Below, piece by piece: positions 1 through 5,872 of a DNA stretch of 6,745 nucleotides. Each line of letters starts with the position of its first letter. Positions within the stretch are counted from its first letter, which is position 1. Source of the stretch: Propionibacteriaceae bacterium (GTDB taxonomy: Bacteria; Actinomycetota; Actinomycetes; Propionibacteriales; Propionibacteriaceae). A program made the position numbers and the translations under genes. The stretch is taken from NCBI GenBank assembly GCA_031254155.1, contig JAIRVA010000217.1:1-6745 (forward strand), written 5' to 3'. The notes beneath the pieces were generated by a model. It saw nothing but the letters and a program-made list of their open reading frames with translations, made no database searches and was not told the origin of the DNA.

Positions 1-3000
1 GTCGTCACCTCGTCCCCACCGCCTCCCGGATGGCGCCCCTGTTCGCCACACCGGCCGACCGCGCGGCTTTCGACGCCCGCCACGCCGCCAACACGATCCC
101 GCGCCGCGACCTGGCCGACGCGCGGGGGGCCTGTTTCCTCGGTATCGACGCCGGCTCCACGACGATCAAGGCCGTCCTCATCGACGAGGACGAGAACATC
201 CTCTGGTCCCGCTACGGGCCCAACGCCGGCGACCCGGTCGCAGCGGCCATTGACATCGCGGCGGCGGTCCGCCAGGCACTCCCCGGCCCGGCGGTCATCG
301 CCCAGTCCTGCGTCACGGGGTACGGCGAGGGCCTCATCAAGGCCGCCCTGCACATCGACTGCGGCGTTGTGGAGACCATCGCCCACTTCCGGGCCGCCGA
401 CAAGATCGCCCCCGGCGTCACCTCGGTCATCGACATCGGCGGCCAGGACATGAAGTTTCTCCGCATCTCCGACGCCGCCATCGACTCCATCGCTGTCAAC
501 GAGGCCTGCTCGTCCGGCTGCGGCTCCTTCCTCCAGACCTTCGCCGAGTCGCTCGGCCTCACGACGACGGAGTTCACCGCCGCCGCCTGCGCGGGCCAGT
601 CCCCCGTCGACCTCGGCAGCCGCTGTACGGTGTTCATGAACTCCTCGGTCAAGCAGGCCCAGAAAGAGGGGGCGTCGGTCGCCGACATCGCCGCCGGGCT
701 CAGCTACGCGGTCATCCGCAACGCTCTCTACAAGGTCATCAAGCTCCGCGAGCCGGGCCAGCTGGGCGAGAAGGTCGTCGTCCAGGGCGGCACGTTCCTG
801 AACGACGCGGTCCTCCGCGCCTTCGAACTGCTGACCACCAGGGAGGTCGTCCGCCCCGACATCGCCGGGTTGATGGGGGCGTACGGCGCCGCCCTCACCG
901 CCAAACAGAACTTCATCCCGGGCGTCCCCGGCCAGTTGCTCTCCGTACCGCAGCTCCGCCAGATCCACGTCGAGACCGAGACGACGCAGTGCGGGCTGTG
1001 CCAGAACCACTGCCAGTGCACGATTTCGACCTTTGGCAACGGCGAACGGCACACCTCCGGCAACCGCTGCGAGCGCGGGGCCGACCCGACCAAGGCCAAG
1101 TCGGCCCTGCCCAACCTGTTCGACTACACGTACAAGCGCCTGTTCGGCTACCGGCGTCTGACCGCCAAGGAGGGGGTCCGGGGCGACATCGGGCTGCCGC
1201 GCGCGCTCAACCTGTACGAGAACTACCCCCTGTGGTTCACCATCCTCTCCCACCTGAAGTTCCGCGTCGTGATCTCCGGGCGGAGCTCCCACGCGGTCTT
1301 CGAGCAGGGCATGAGCTCGATCGCGTCGGAGAACGTCTGTTACCCCGCCAAGCTCGTCCACGGTCACATCGAGTCGCTGCTCGAGCGCGGGGTGACGACC
1401 ATCTTCTACCCGAGCGTCAACTACGAGCAGCAACTCGTCTCCGACTCCGACAAGAACTACAACTGCCCCGTCGTCGCCTCGTACCCCCAGGTCATCCAGA
1501 ACAACCTCGAAAACATCGGGGCGCCGGGGGTCCGCTTCCTCAACCCGTACCTCAACCTCGCCAACCCCGGGAAACTCGCCGAACGGCTCGTCCAGATCTT
1601 CGCCGACTGGGACGTCACGGCGGCGGAGGCCCAGGCCGCCGTCGCGGCGGGGTACGCGGAAGACGCGGCCTACCGCGCCGACCTGCGGCGGGCGGGCCGC
1701 GAGGCGCGGGAGTATTGCGCCGGGCACGGCATCCGGGGCATCGTCCTCGCCGGGCGGCCGTACCACGTCGACCCGGAGGTCCACCACGGCATCCCCGAGC
1801 TCGTCACGAGCCTCGGCATGGCGGTGTTCACCGAGGACTCGGTCCTGCCGGAAGAGTCCGTGCTCGAGCGGCCGCTCCGGGTCCGGGACCAGTGGGCGTA
1901 CCACACGCGGTTGTACGAAACCGCCGCCGTCGTCGCCCGCGACCCGGGGCTCGAACTCGTCCAACTGGTCTCCTTCGGCTGCGGGCTGGACGCCGTCACC
2001 TCTGAGCAGGTCGCCGAGATCCTGGAGGCCAAGAACCGGGTCTACACCCAGCTGAAGATCGACGAGGTCTCCAGCCTGGGCGCGGCCCGCATCCGGCTCC
2101 GCTCGCTGGCCGCCGCCGCCGAGCAGCGCAACGTCGCCGACCGGGCGCCGAAGAGCCACGCCCTCCAACGCGTCCCCTTTACCAAGGCGATGAAACCGGT
2201 TCACACGATCCTCGCCCCCCAGATGGCGCCCATCCACTTCCGCTTCGTCGAGGCAATCGTCCGGGCGGCGGGGTACCACATGGTGCTGCTCGAGCACGCG
2301 TCGGGCGATGACGTCGAAATGGGGCTGCGGACCGTCAACAATGATGCCTGCTACCCGGCGATCATGGTCATCGGACAGTTGGTCGCGGCGCTGCGTTCGG
2401 GTGAGTACGACCTCGACAACGTCTCCGTCCTCATCACACAGACGGGCGGGATGTGCCGGGCGACCAACTACACCGGCATGTTGCGCAAGGCGCTGCGCGA
2501 CGCCGGTTTCCCCGGGGTCCCGGTCATCGCGCTCTCCACGTCCGGCATCGAGTCCAACCCCGGCCTGAGACTCACTCTCCCGCTCGCCCACAAGGCCATG
2601 AAGGCCCTCACCATCGGCGATCTGCTGCAAGACGTCCTGCTGCGCGTCCGGCCGTACGAGAAGGCGAAGGGCTCGGCGAACGCCCTGTACCACCGCTGGG
2701 ACACGATCATCCGCGAGTGGTTCAGCGACGGGAAGACGCCGACGTACGGGCGGCATCTCACGTACCGCCGCCTCATCCGGGCCCTGGTCGACGAGTTCGA
2801 CGCCCTCCCGCTGGCCAACATCCCGCGCAAACCGCGGGTCGGCGTCGTCGGCGAGATCCTGGTCAAATTCCAGCCGGACGCCAACAACCACGTCATCGAG
2901 GTCATCGAGTCGGAGGGCTGCGAGGCGGCCCTGCCGGGTCTCATGGAGTTCATGGTCACCGGCCTCTACACGACCGAGTGGAACTGGGAAAACTTCGGCA

Positions 3001-3503
3001 TCGGCCAGAAATGGCGGCGGGCCAAAGGGTGGTTCCGCACGTTCATGGAGTCCTACCGGACCCCCGTCCGCGAGGCCCTCGCCGCCGCCAACGCGCGCCA
3101 CCCCGAACCCAAGTTCACCATCCCCGGTAGCATGGCCGAGATGGCCGAGCGGGCCCAGCAGGTCACGAGCCTCGGCAACCAGGCCGGGGAGGGCTGGCTG
3201 CTGACCGCCGAAGTCCTGGAACTGATCCACTCGGGCACGCCCAACGTCATCTGCGTCCAGCCGTTCGCCTGCCTGCCCAACCACGTCGTCGGCAAGGGGA
3301 TGTTCAAGGAGATCCGCCGCCAGCACCCCGGGGCCAACCTGGTCACCATCGATTACGACCCCGGTGCCTCCGAGGTCAACCAGCTGAACCGGATCAAGCT
3401 CATGCTGACGACGGCCCATATGGTGCACGAGGGTGCCACCGTGGTCGACCAGGCACCCGTGCCCATCGAGTTCGCCCTCGCCGAGTCGGCGTACGCCCGG
3501 TAG
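1..3503 (+). CDS. Giant acyl-CoA dehydratase activase-related iron-sulfur protein (BadF/HgdC ATPase + DUF2229), 5'-partial
   Basis: This protein belongs to the very large family that fuses 2-hydroxyacyl-CoA dehydratase activator (archerase) ATPase domains to dehydratase-like domains. The known activators use ATP and a [4Fe-4S] cluster to push an electron into the dehydratase; the reaction of these giant fusions is not established. Residues are counted from the Met at base 30. The ATPase phosphate loop GIDAGST is at 38-44. CSSGCGSF (C160, C164) and SRCTVF (C199) match the two cluster-binding cysteines of HgdC. A cysteine-rich linker follows (C321, C324, C328, C330, C347). The DUF2229-like region with NLYENYP and CYPAKLVHGH lies at about 390-610, then SFGCGLDAVT (C651), NNDACYP (C774), TQTGGMCRATNY (C809), GEILVKFQPDANNH, and a C-terminal PFACLPNHVVGKG (C1081). 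The frame stays open through codons at 3-29 and no ribosome site precedes base 30. The tract before the ATPase (PLF, ARHA, IPRRDL) resembles the linker that follows a first activase domain in full-length relatives of about 1,400-1,500 residues. I infer that the N-terminal activase lies upstream. It is a soluble protein with no membrane segments seen. Confidence 0.92.
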   Translation, partial: RHLVPTASRMAPLFATPADRAAFDARHAANTIPRRDLADARGACFLGIDAGSTTIKAVLIDEDENILWSRYGPNAGDPVAAAIDIAAAVRQALPGPAVIAQSCVTGYGEGLIKAALHIDCGVVETIAHFRAADKIAPGVTSVIDIGGQDMKFLRISDAAIDSIAVNEACSSGCGSFLQTFAESLGLTTTEFTAAACAGQSPVDLGSRCTVFMNSSVKQAQKEGASVADIAAGLSYAVIRNALYKVIKLREPGQLGEKVVVQGGTFLNDAVLRAFELLTTREVVRPDIAGLMGAYGAALTAKQNFIPGVPGQLLSVPQLRQIHVETETTQCGLCQNHCQCTISTFGNGERHTSGNRCERGADPTKAKSALPNLFDYTYKRLFGYRRLTAKEGVRGDIGLPRALNLYENYPLWFTILSHLKFRVVISGRSSHAVFEQGMSSIASENVCYPAKLVHGHIESLLERGVTTIFYPSVNYEQQLVSDSDKNYNCPVVASYPQVIQNNLENIGAPGVRFLNPYLNLANPGKLAERLVQIFADWDVTAAEAQAAVAAGYAEDAAYRADLRRAGREAREYCAGHGIRGIVLAGRPYHVDPEVHHGIPELVTSLGMAVFTEDSVLPEESVLERPLRVRDQWAYHTRLYETAAVVARDPGLELVQLVSFGCGLDAVTSEQVAEILEAKNRVYTQLKIDEVSSLGAARIRLRSLAAAAEQRNVADRAPKSHALQRVPFTKAMKPVHTILAPQMAPIHFRFVEAIVRAAGYHMVLLEHASGDDVEMGLRTVNNDACYPAIMVIGQLVAALRSGEYDLDNVSVLITQTGGMCRATNYTGMLRKALRDAGFPGVPVIALSTSGIESNPGLRLTLPLAHKAMKALTIGDLLQDVLLRVRPYEKAKGSANALYHRWDTIIREWFSDGKTPTYGRHLTYRRLIRALVDEFDALPLANIPRKPRVGVVGEILVKFQPDANNHVIEVIESEGCEAALPGLMEFMVTGLYTTEWNWENFGIGQKWRRAKGWFRTFMESYRTPVREALAAANARHPEPKFTIPGSMAEMAERAQQVTSLGNQAGEGWLLTAEVLELIHSGTPNVICVQPFACLPNHVVGKGMFKEIRRQHPGANLVTIDYDPGASEVNQLNRIKLMLTTAHMVHEGATVVDQAPVPIEFALAESAYAR

Positions 3504-3513
3504 AGCCTACCGG
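3497..3513. terminator. Candidate shared bidirectional terminator hairpin spanning both stop codons
   Basis: CCGGTAG (3497-3503) and CTACCGG (3507-3513) form a perfect 7-bp inverted repeat with a 3-base loop (AGC). The left arm ends with the TAG stop of the activase-type gene. The right arm begins with the complement of the TAG stop of the minus-strand antitoxin gene. The hairpin therefore lies at the exact 3' end of both convergent genes. One bulged base would allow two more pairs (3494-3495 with 3514-3515). No T-run follows on either strand, so it is not a classical intrinsic terminator. Hairpins lacking a U-tract have been proposed as terminators in actinobacteria, and that is the inference here. 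The inverted repeat is seen directly; its function is not proven. Confidence 0.5.
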
Positions 3514-3761
3514 CGCAGTCCGTTCAGCAGGGGGCACTGGGCGAGTTCAGTGTCATCCAAGCCCTCCAACAGGATCGCGAGAGCCTCCTGGCGGCTGACC
3601 TTGCCCTCCGGGACGACCACCCGCTCCGCGGCCTCTTTGGCGGCGCGCATGACGAAGGCCGAACGTGACTCCCCGAGCGCGTCGGCGGCCTTGGCGATGA
3701 GATTGTCAGTGGTGGCGTCGAGACGAGCCTCGAACCGCCGGCTACGTAATTGCTGTGCCAT
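3507..3761 (-). CDS. Ribbon-helix-helix antitoxin-like protein, DUF1778/TacA type (orphan)
   Basis: This 84-residue protein looks like a DUF1778 (TacA-type) antitoxin. Such proteins bind their own promoter as ribbon-helix-helix dimers and neutralise an acetyltransferase toxin through the C-terminal tail. Residues 8-15 (RRFEARLD) would form the DNA-contacting strand. Residues 17-31 would be helix 1. ESRSAFVMRAAKEAAERVV (31-49) would be helix 2 and matches the family pattern of a serine turn followed by FV.RAA...A. The tail 51-84 contains LLEGLDD and LLNGLRR, at the spacing where the family has its toxin-binding segment, but it matches less well. No GNAT toxin lies on either side: downstream is the convergent activase-type gene 3 bases away, and upstream is trpS. 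The start at 3761 is chosen because a -10-like hexamer sits 6 bases before it and no ribosome-binding site is present. The RHH fold is fairly sure. The antitoxin role is less so; it could be a stand-alone transcription regulator. Confidence 0.75.
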   Translation of the reverse strand: MAQQLRSRRFEARLDATTDNLIAKAADALGESRSAFVMRAAKEAAERVVVPEGKVSRQEALAILLEGLDDTELAQCPLLNGLRR

Positions 3762-3767
3762 GAGGTG

Positions 3768-3773
3768 ATTCTA
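3768..3773 (-). promoter_or_regulatory. -10 element (TAGAAT) of a putative leaderless promoter for the antitoxin gene
   Basis: On the minus strand TAGAAT matches the TATAAT consensus at five of six positions and is followed by six bases (CACCTC) and then the ATG at 3761. That spacing would place the transcription start at the A of the start codon. There is no Shine-Dalgarno sequence in the intervening bases, consistent with a leaderless mRNA. No convincing -35 hexamer is seen 16-18 bases upstream. The site lies in the 53-base gap after trpS, so the gene could be transcribed separately from trpS. Confidence 0.5.
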
Positions 3774-3814
3774 GCGTGCAGATGAGTGGCGGCGACGCCG
3801 GTCAGCCGAACGGG

Positions 3815-4903
3815 TCAATACTGCATGTGCATGGCGGTCCGGACCTCGGTGAGCGTCGCGTCGGCGATGGCGTTCGCGCGGGCGTTCCCGCCGGCCAGCA
3901 CGGATTCGAGGTACGCGGGGTCGGCGGCGTACGCCGCCCGGCGCTCGCGGTGGACCCGCAGGCGCTCGTTGAGGGCCTCGGTGACGACCTTCTTCAGCAT
4001 CCCCGCTCCCCCGTCGCCGATCTCGTCGGCGAGGACCCGTGGGTCTTTGTCCAGGCACAGCCCGGCGACGGTCAACAGGTTGGACACCTCCGGGCGGTTC
4101 ACCGGGTCGTAGGTGATGTGGCGGTCGGAGTCGGTCACCGCCTTCTTGAGCGCCTTCGCGGTCTCGTCGGCGGTCATCTTCAACTCGATGACGTTGCCCT
4201 TCGACTTGGACATCTTCGTACCGTCCGTGCCGAGGATGAGCGCGCCGGACTGGCTCAACAGGGCGTCCGCGGCGGGGAAGACGGGTTCGGCGGGGTTCGC
4301 CCGGCCGTACCGCTCGTCGAAGCGCCGCGCGATCACCCGGCACATCTCCAGGTGCGGGACCTGGTCCTTGCCGACGGGCACGAGGTTAGCCTTGCAGAAC
4401 AGGATGTCGGCGGCCTGGTGGACCGGGTACGTCAGCAGCAGGCCGGACATCGCCCGGCCGCCGGTCGCCTCCAACTCGGCCTTGACGGTCGGGTTGCGGT
4501 GCAACTCGGCCTCGGTCACGAGCGACAGGAACGGCAGCATGAGTTGGTTGAGCGCGGGGACCGCCGAATGGGTGAAGATCGTCGTCCGCTCCGGGTCGAG
4601 CCCGGCCGCCAGATAGTCGGCGACGAGGGAGTACACCCGGTCGCGGATCGGTCCCACCCCGTCGCGGTCGGTGATGACCTGGTAGTCCGCGATGACGATC
4701 ACCGTCGCGACGCCCTGGTCCTGGATGGTGACCCGGTTGGCCAGGGAACCGAAGTAATGCCCAATGTGCAAATCACCCGTCGGCCGGTCGCCGGTCAGGA
4801 GGCGGAAAGCCCCCGGGCTGACCGTGAGTTCGCGTTCGATTTCCCGGCTGCGCTCCTGGGTCCGCTCCAACGTGGCGGACTGTTCCGGGCGGTCCTCGGT
4901 CAT
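3815..4903 (-). CDS. trpS: Tryptophanyl-tRNA synthetase (GDRPTG subgroup)
   Basis: A class I aminoacyl-tRNA synthetase that charges tRNA-Trp with tryptophan in the cytoplasm, using ATP. It has 362 residues. The Rossmann-fold signature TGDRPTGDLHIGHY spans 37-50, with HIGH at 46-49. YPVHQAADIL and PVGKDQ (176-181) are the usual TrpRS active-site segments. The KMSKS loop is at 230-234, followed by a helical anticodon-binding region ending at Y362. The GDRPTG form of the first motif and the NRV.IQDQ that follows place it with the subgroup that includes the auxiliary TrpRS II of Deinococcus radiodurans, rather than the GVQPT-type enzyme typical of mycobacteria. In some bacteria this form is the only TrpRS. 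About 33 charged residues precede the catalytic core. The ATG at 4903 is supported by a good ribosome-binding site and a 4-base overlap with the upstream PHP gene, implying translational coupling. The name is sure; whether it is the sole or a second TrpRS cannot be told from this window. Confidence 0.97.
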   Translation of the reverse strand: MTEDRPEQSATLERTQERSREIERELTVSPGAFRLLTGDRPTGDLHIGHYFGSLANRVTIQDQGVATVIVIADYQVITDRDGVGPIRDRVYSLVADYLAAGLDPERTTIFTHSAVPALNQLMLPFLSLVTEAELHRNPTVKAELEATGGRAMSGLLLTYPVHQAADILFCKANLVPVGKDQVPHLEMCRVIARRFDERYGRANPAEPVFPAADALLSQSGALILGTDGTKMSKSKGNVIELKMTADETAKALKKAVTDSDRHITYDPVNRPEVSNLLTVAGLCLDKDPRVLADEIGDGGAGMLKKVVTEALNERLRVHRERRAAYAADPAYLESVLAGGNARANAIADATLTEVRTAMHMQY

Positions 4904-5769
4904 AGTTGCCCCTTCCTCGTGGTGATCTCGGCCGTCAGGGCCTCGTAGCTGGCGGCGTCCGTCCGGCGGACGCCGAGCGGGTGCCCGGTCTTGCCGGTGC
5001 CGTGATAGTCACTGCCACCCGTGACAACTAATCCTAGATCATGGGCGAGACCGACGAGTTCCCGGGTCGCCGGCGCAGCGTGGTCGAGGTGGTGGGCCTC
5101 CACGCCGTACAACCCCTGCTCCGCGAGACCGGCGATGACCGCCGGTGTCAGGACCGTCCGGTTGCCCCGCCCCCACGGGTGGGCGATAACCGCCACGCCC
5201 CCCGCGCCGCCCACCGCCGCGAGGGCCTCGGCAACCGTCGGGGTGTAGCGGCCGACGTACGCGGGCCCGGCCTCGTCCAGAAAGAGGGCGAAGGCCTCGT
5301 CCCGGCTCGCGACGTAGCCCCGCGCGACCAGCGCGTCGGCAATGTGCGGGCGACCGGTCGAGGTCGCGCGGCGGGCCTGGGCCTCAACCTCGCCGAGTTC
5401 AAGCGGGCACCCCAGGCCGGCGAGTTTCCCCAGCATGCGCGGCACCCGGCTGACCCGCGCCGCCCGCGTCGCGGCCAGCAGTGCGTCGAGGGGGGCGTCG
5501 GTGGGACGGCAGCCGTACGCCAGGAGGTGGACCGGCCGCTCCCCGCCCGCCACGTCGAGGTGGGCGGACATCTCCAGGGCGCGCAGAACCTCGATGCCCG
5601 CCTGGGCCCCGAGAGTCTGGGCGTCAGCGACGCCCACCATCGTGTCGTGGTCAGCCAGGGCGATGGCGTCGAGGCCGGCGGTCCGGGCGGCGGTGATGAG
5701 AGCGGGCACGGCGTCCGTCCCGTCCGAGCACGCCGAGTGGGTGTGGAGGTCGATGGCGGCGGGTCGCAT
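4900..5769 (-). CDS. PHP-domain phosphoesterase, YciV/RnaAM-like (3',5'-nucleoside bisphosphate phosphatase / 5'-3' exoribonuclease family)
   Basis: A 289-residue PHP (polymerase and histidinol phosphatase) domain protein of the YciV/RnaAM type. Characterised members hydrolyse 3',5'-nucleoside bisphosphates and trim short RNAs from the 5' end using three metal ions. All nine expected metal ligands are visible: H9 and H11 in DLHTHS, D16 in CSDGT, H41 in ADHDT, E66 in ALEMS, H81 in VHLLAYG, H197 in AHPW, and D254 and H256 in GGSDYHG. The length fits the family (about 280-290 residues). The frame extends 29 codons further upstream to an ATG at 5856, but that extension is arginine-rich and unlike the family. 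It would also run into the divergent promoter region, so the Met at 5769 directly before the first beta strand is preferred. A GTG two codons earlier (5775) is the only close rival. The gene is cotranscribed with trpS through a 4-base overlap. The exact substrate is inferred from the family only. Confidence 0.9.
   Translation of the reverse strand: MRPAAIDLHTHSACSDGTDAVPALITAARTAGLDAIALADHDTMVGVADAQTLGAQAGIEVLRALEMSAHLDVAGGERPVHLLAYGCRPTDAPLDALLAATRAARVSRVPRMLGKLAGLGCPLELGEVEAQARRATSTGRPHIADALVARGYVASRDEAFALFLDEAGPAYVGRYTPTVAEALAAVGGAGGVAVIAHPWGRGNRTVLTPAVIAGLAEQGLYGVEAHHLDHAAPATRELVGLAHDLGLVVTGGSDYHGTGKTGHPLGVRRTDAASYEALTAEITTRKGQL
4909..4917 (-). promoter_or_regulatory. Ribosome-binding site of trpS inside the end of the PHP gene
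   Basis: On the minus strand AGGAAGGGG lies within the last codons of the PHP gene and ends 5 bases before the trpS ATG at 4903. It is the only clear Shine-Dalgarno sequence among the starts in this window. Together with the ATGA stop/start overlap it fixes the trpS start and suggests that ribosomes finishing the PHP gene reinitiate on trpS. Confidence 0.7.
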
Positions 5770-5776
5770 GGTCACA

Positions 5777-5782
5777 AGGGTA
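5777..5782 (-). promoter_or_regulatory. -10-like element (TACCCT) of a putative leaderless PHP-trpS promoter
   Basis: On the minus strand TACCCT fits TANNNT and is followed by seven bases and the ATG at 5769. That spacing puts transcription initiation at, or within a base of, the start codon. No ribosome-binding site lies between. No clear -35 is seen. The same geometry precedes the antitoxin and beta-CASP genes, which raises confidence in a match that would be weak on its own. It would drive the two-gene PHP-trpS operon. Confidence 0.42.
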
Positions 5783-5844
5783 CGCCATGGGAACAGCCGG
5801 GAGGTGTGAGGGCGGGCATCCGGATGACGGTGCCGGACGAGCCA

Positions 5845-5854
5845 GGGGTACCCC
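5845..5854. promoter_or_regulatory. 10-bp perfect palindrome in the divergent promoter region (possible operator)
   Basis: GGGGTACCCC is a perfect self-complementary 10-mer in the 103-base gap between the two divergent genes. It ends six bases before the TATCCT element of the beta-CASP gene, so it would lie in the -35/-10 spacer and could be covered by a repressor dimer. A 10-bp palindrome in high-GC DNA can arise by chance and no second copy is seen in the gap. Confidence 0.22.
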
Positions 5855-5860
5855 AACGGC

Positions 5861-5866
5861 TATCCT
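5861..5866 (+). promoter_or_regulatory. -10 element (TATCCT) of a putative leaderless promoter for the beta-CASP gene
   Basis: TATCCT matches the TATAAT consensus at four of six positions, including the key TA...T. It is followed by six bases (GGTGCT) and the ATG at 5873, so transcription would begin at the start codon. No Shine-Dalgarno sequence is present upstream. A -35 hexamer is not recognisable around 5838-5843. Confidence 0.5.
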
Positions 5867-5872
5867 GGTGCT

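Noticed and set aside
989..2005. Long plus-strand ORF (338 codons) inside the activase-type gene
   Set aside because: Out-of-frame shadow: its product is rich in Arg, Pro and Gly with no domain, whereas the overlapping main frame carries continuous conserved motifs.
3786..3805. Possible terminator hairpin after trpS (CGGCG/CGCCG)
   Set aside because: The arms are separated by a single base, so no loop can form, and no T-run follows.
3776..4948. 390-codon plus-strand ORF antisense to trpS
   Set aside because: Mirror of a GC-biased gene; the minus strand encodes an unambiguous TrpRS. No start signal or recognisable domain on the plus strand.
5770..5856. 29-codon N-terminal extension of the PHP protein from the ATG at 5856
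   Set aside because: The extension does not resemble the family, would overlap the divergent promoter and palindrome, and the Met at 5769 gives the expected length and follows a -10-like element.
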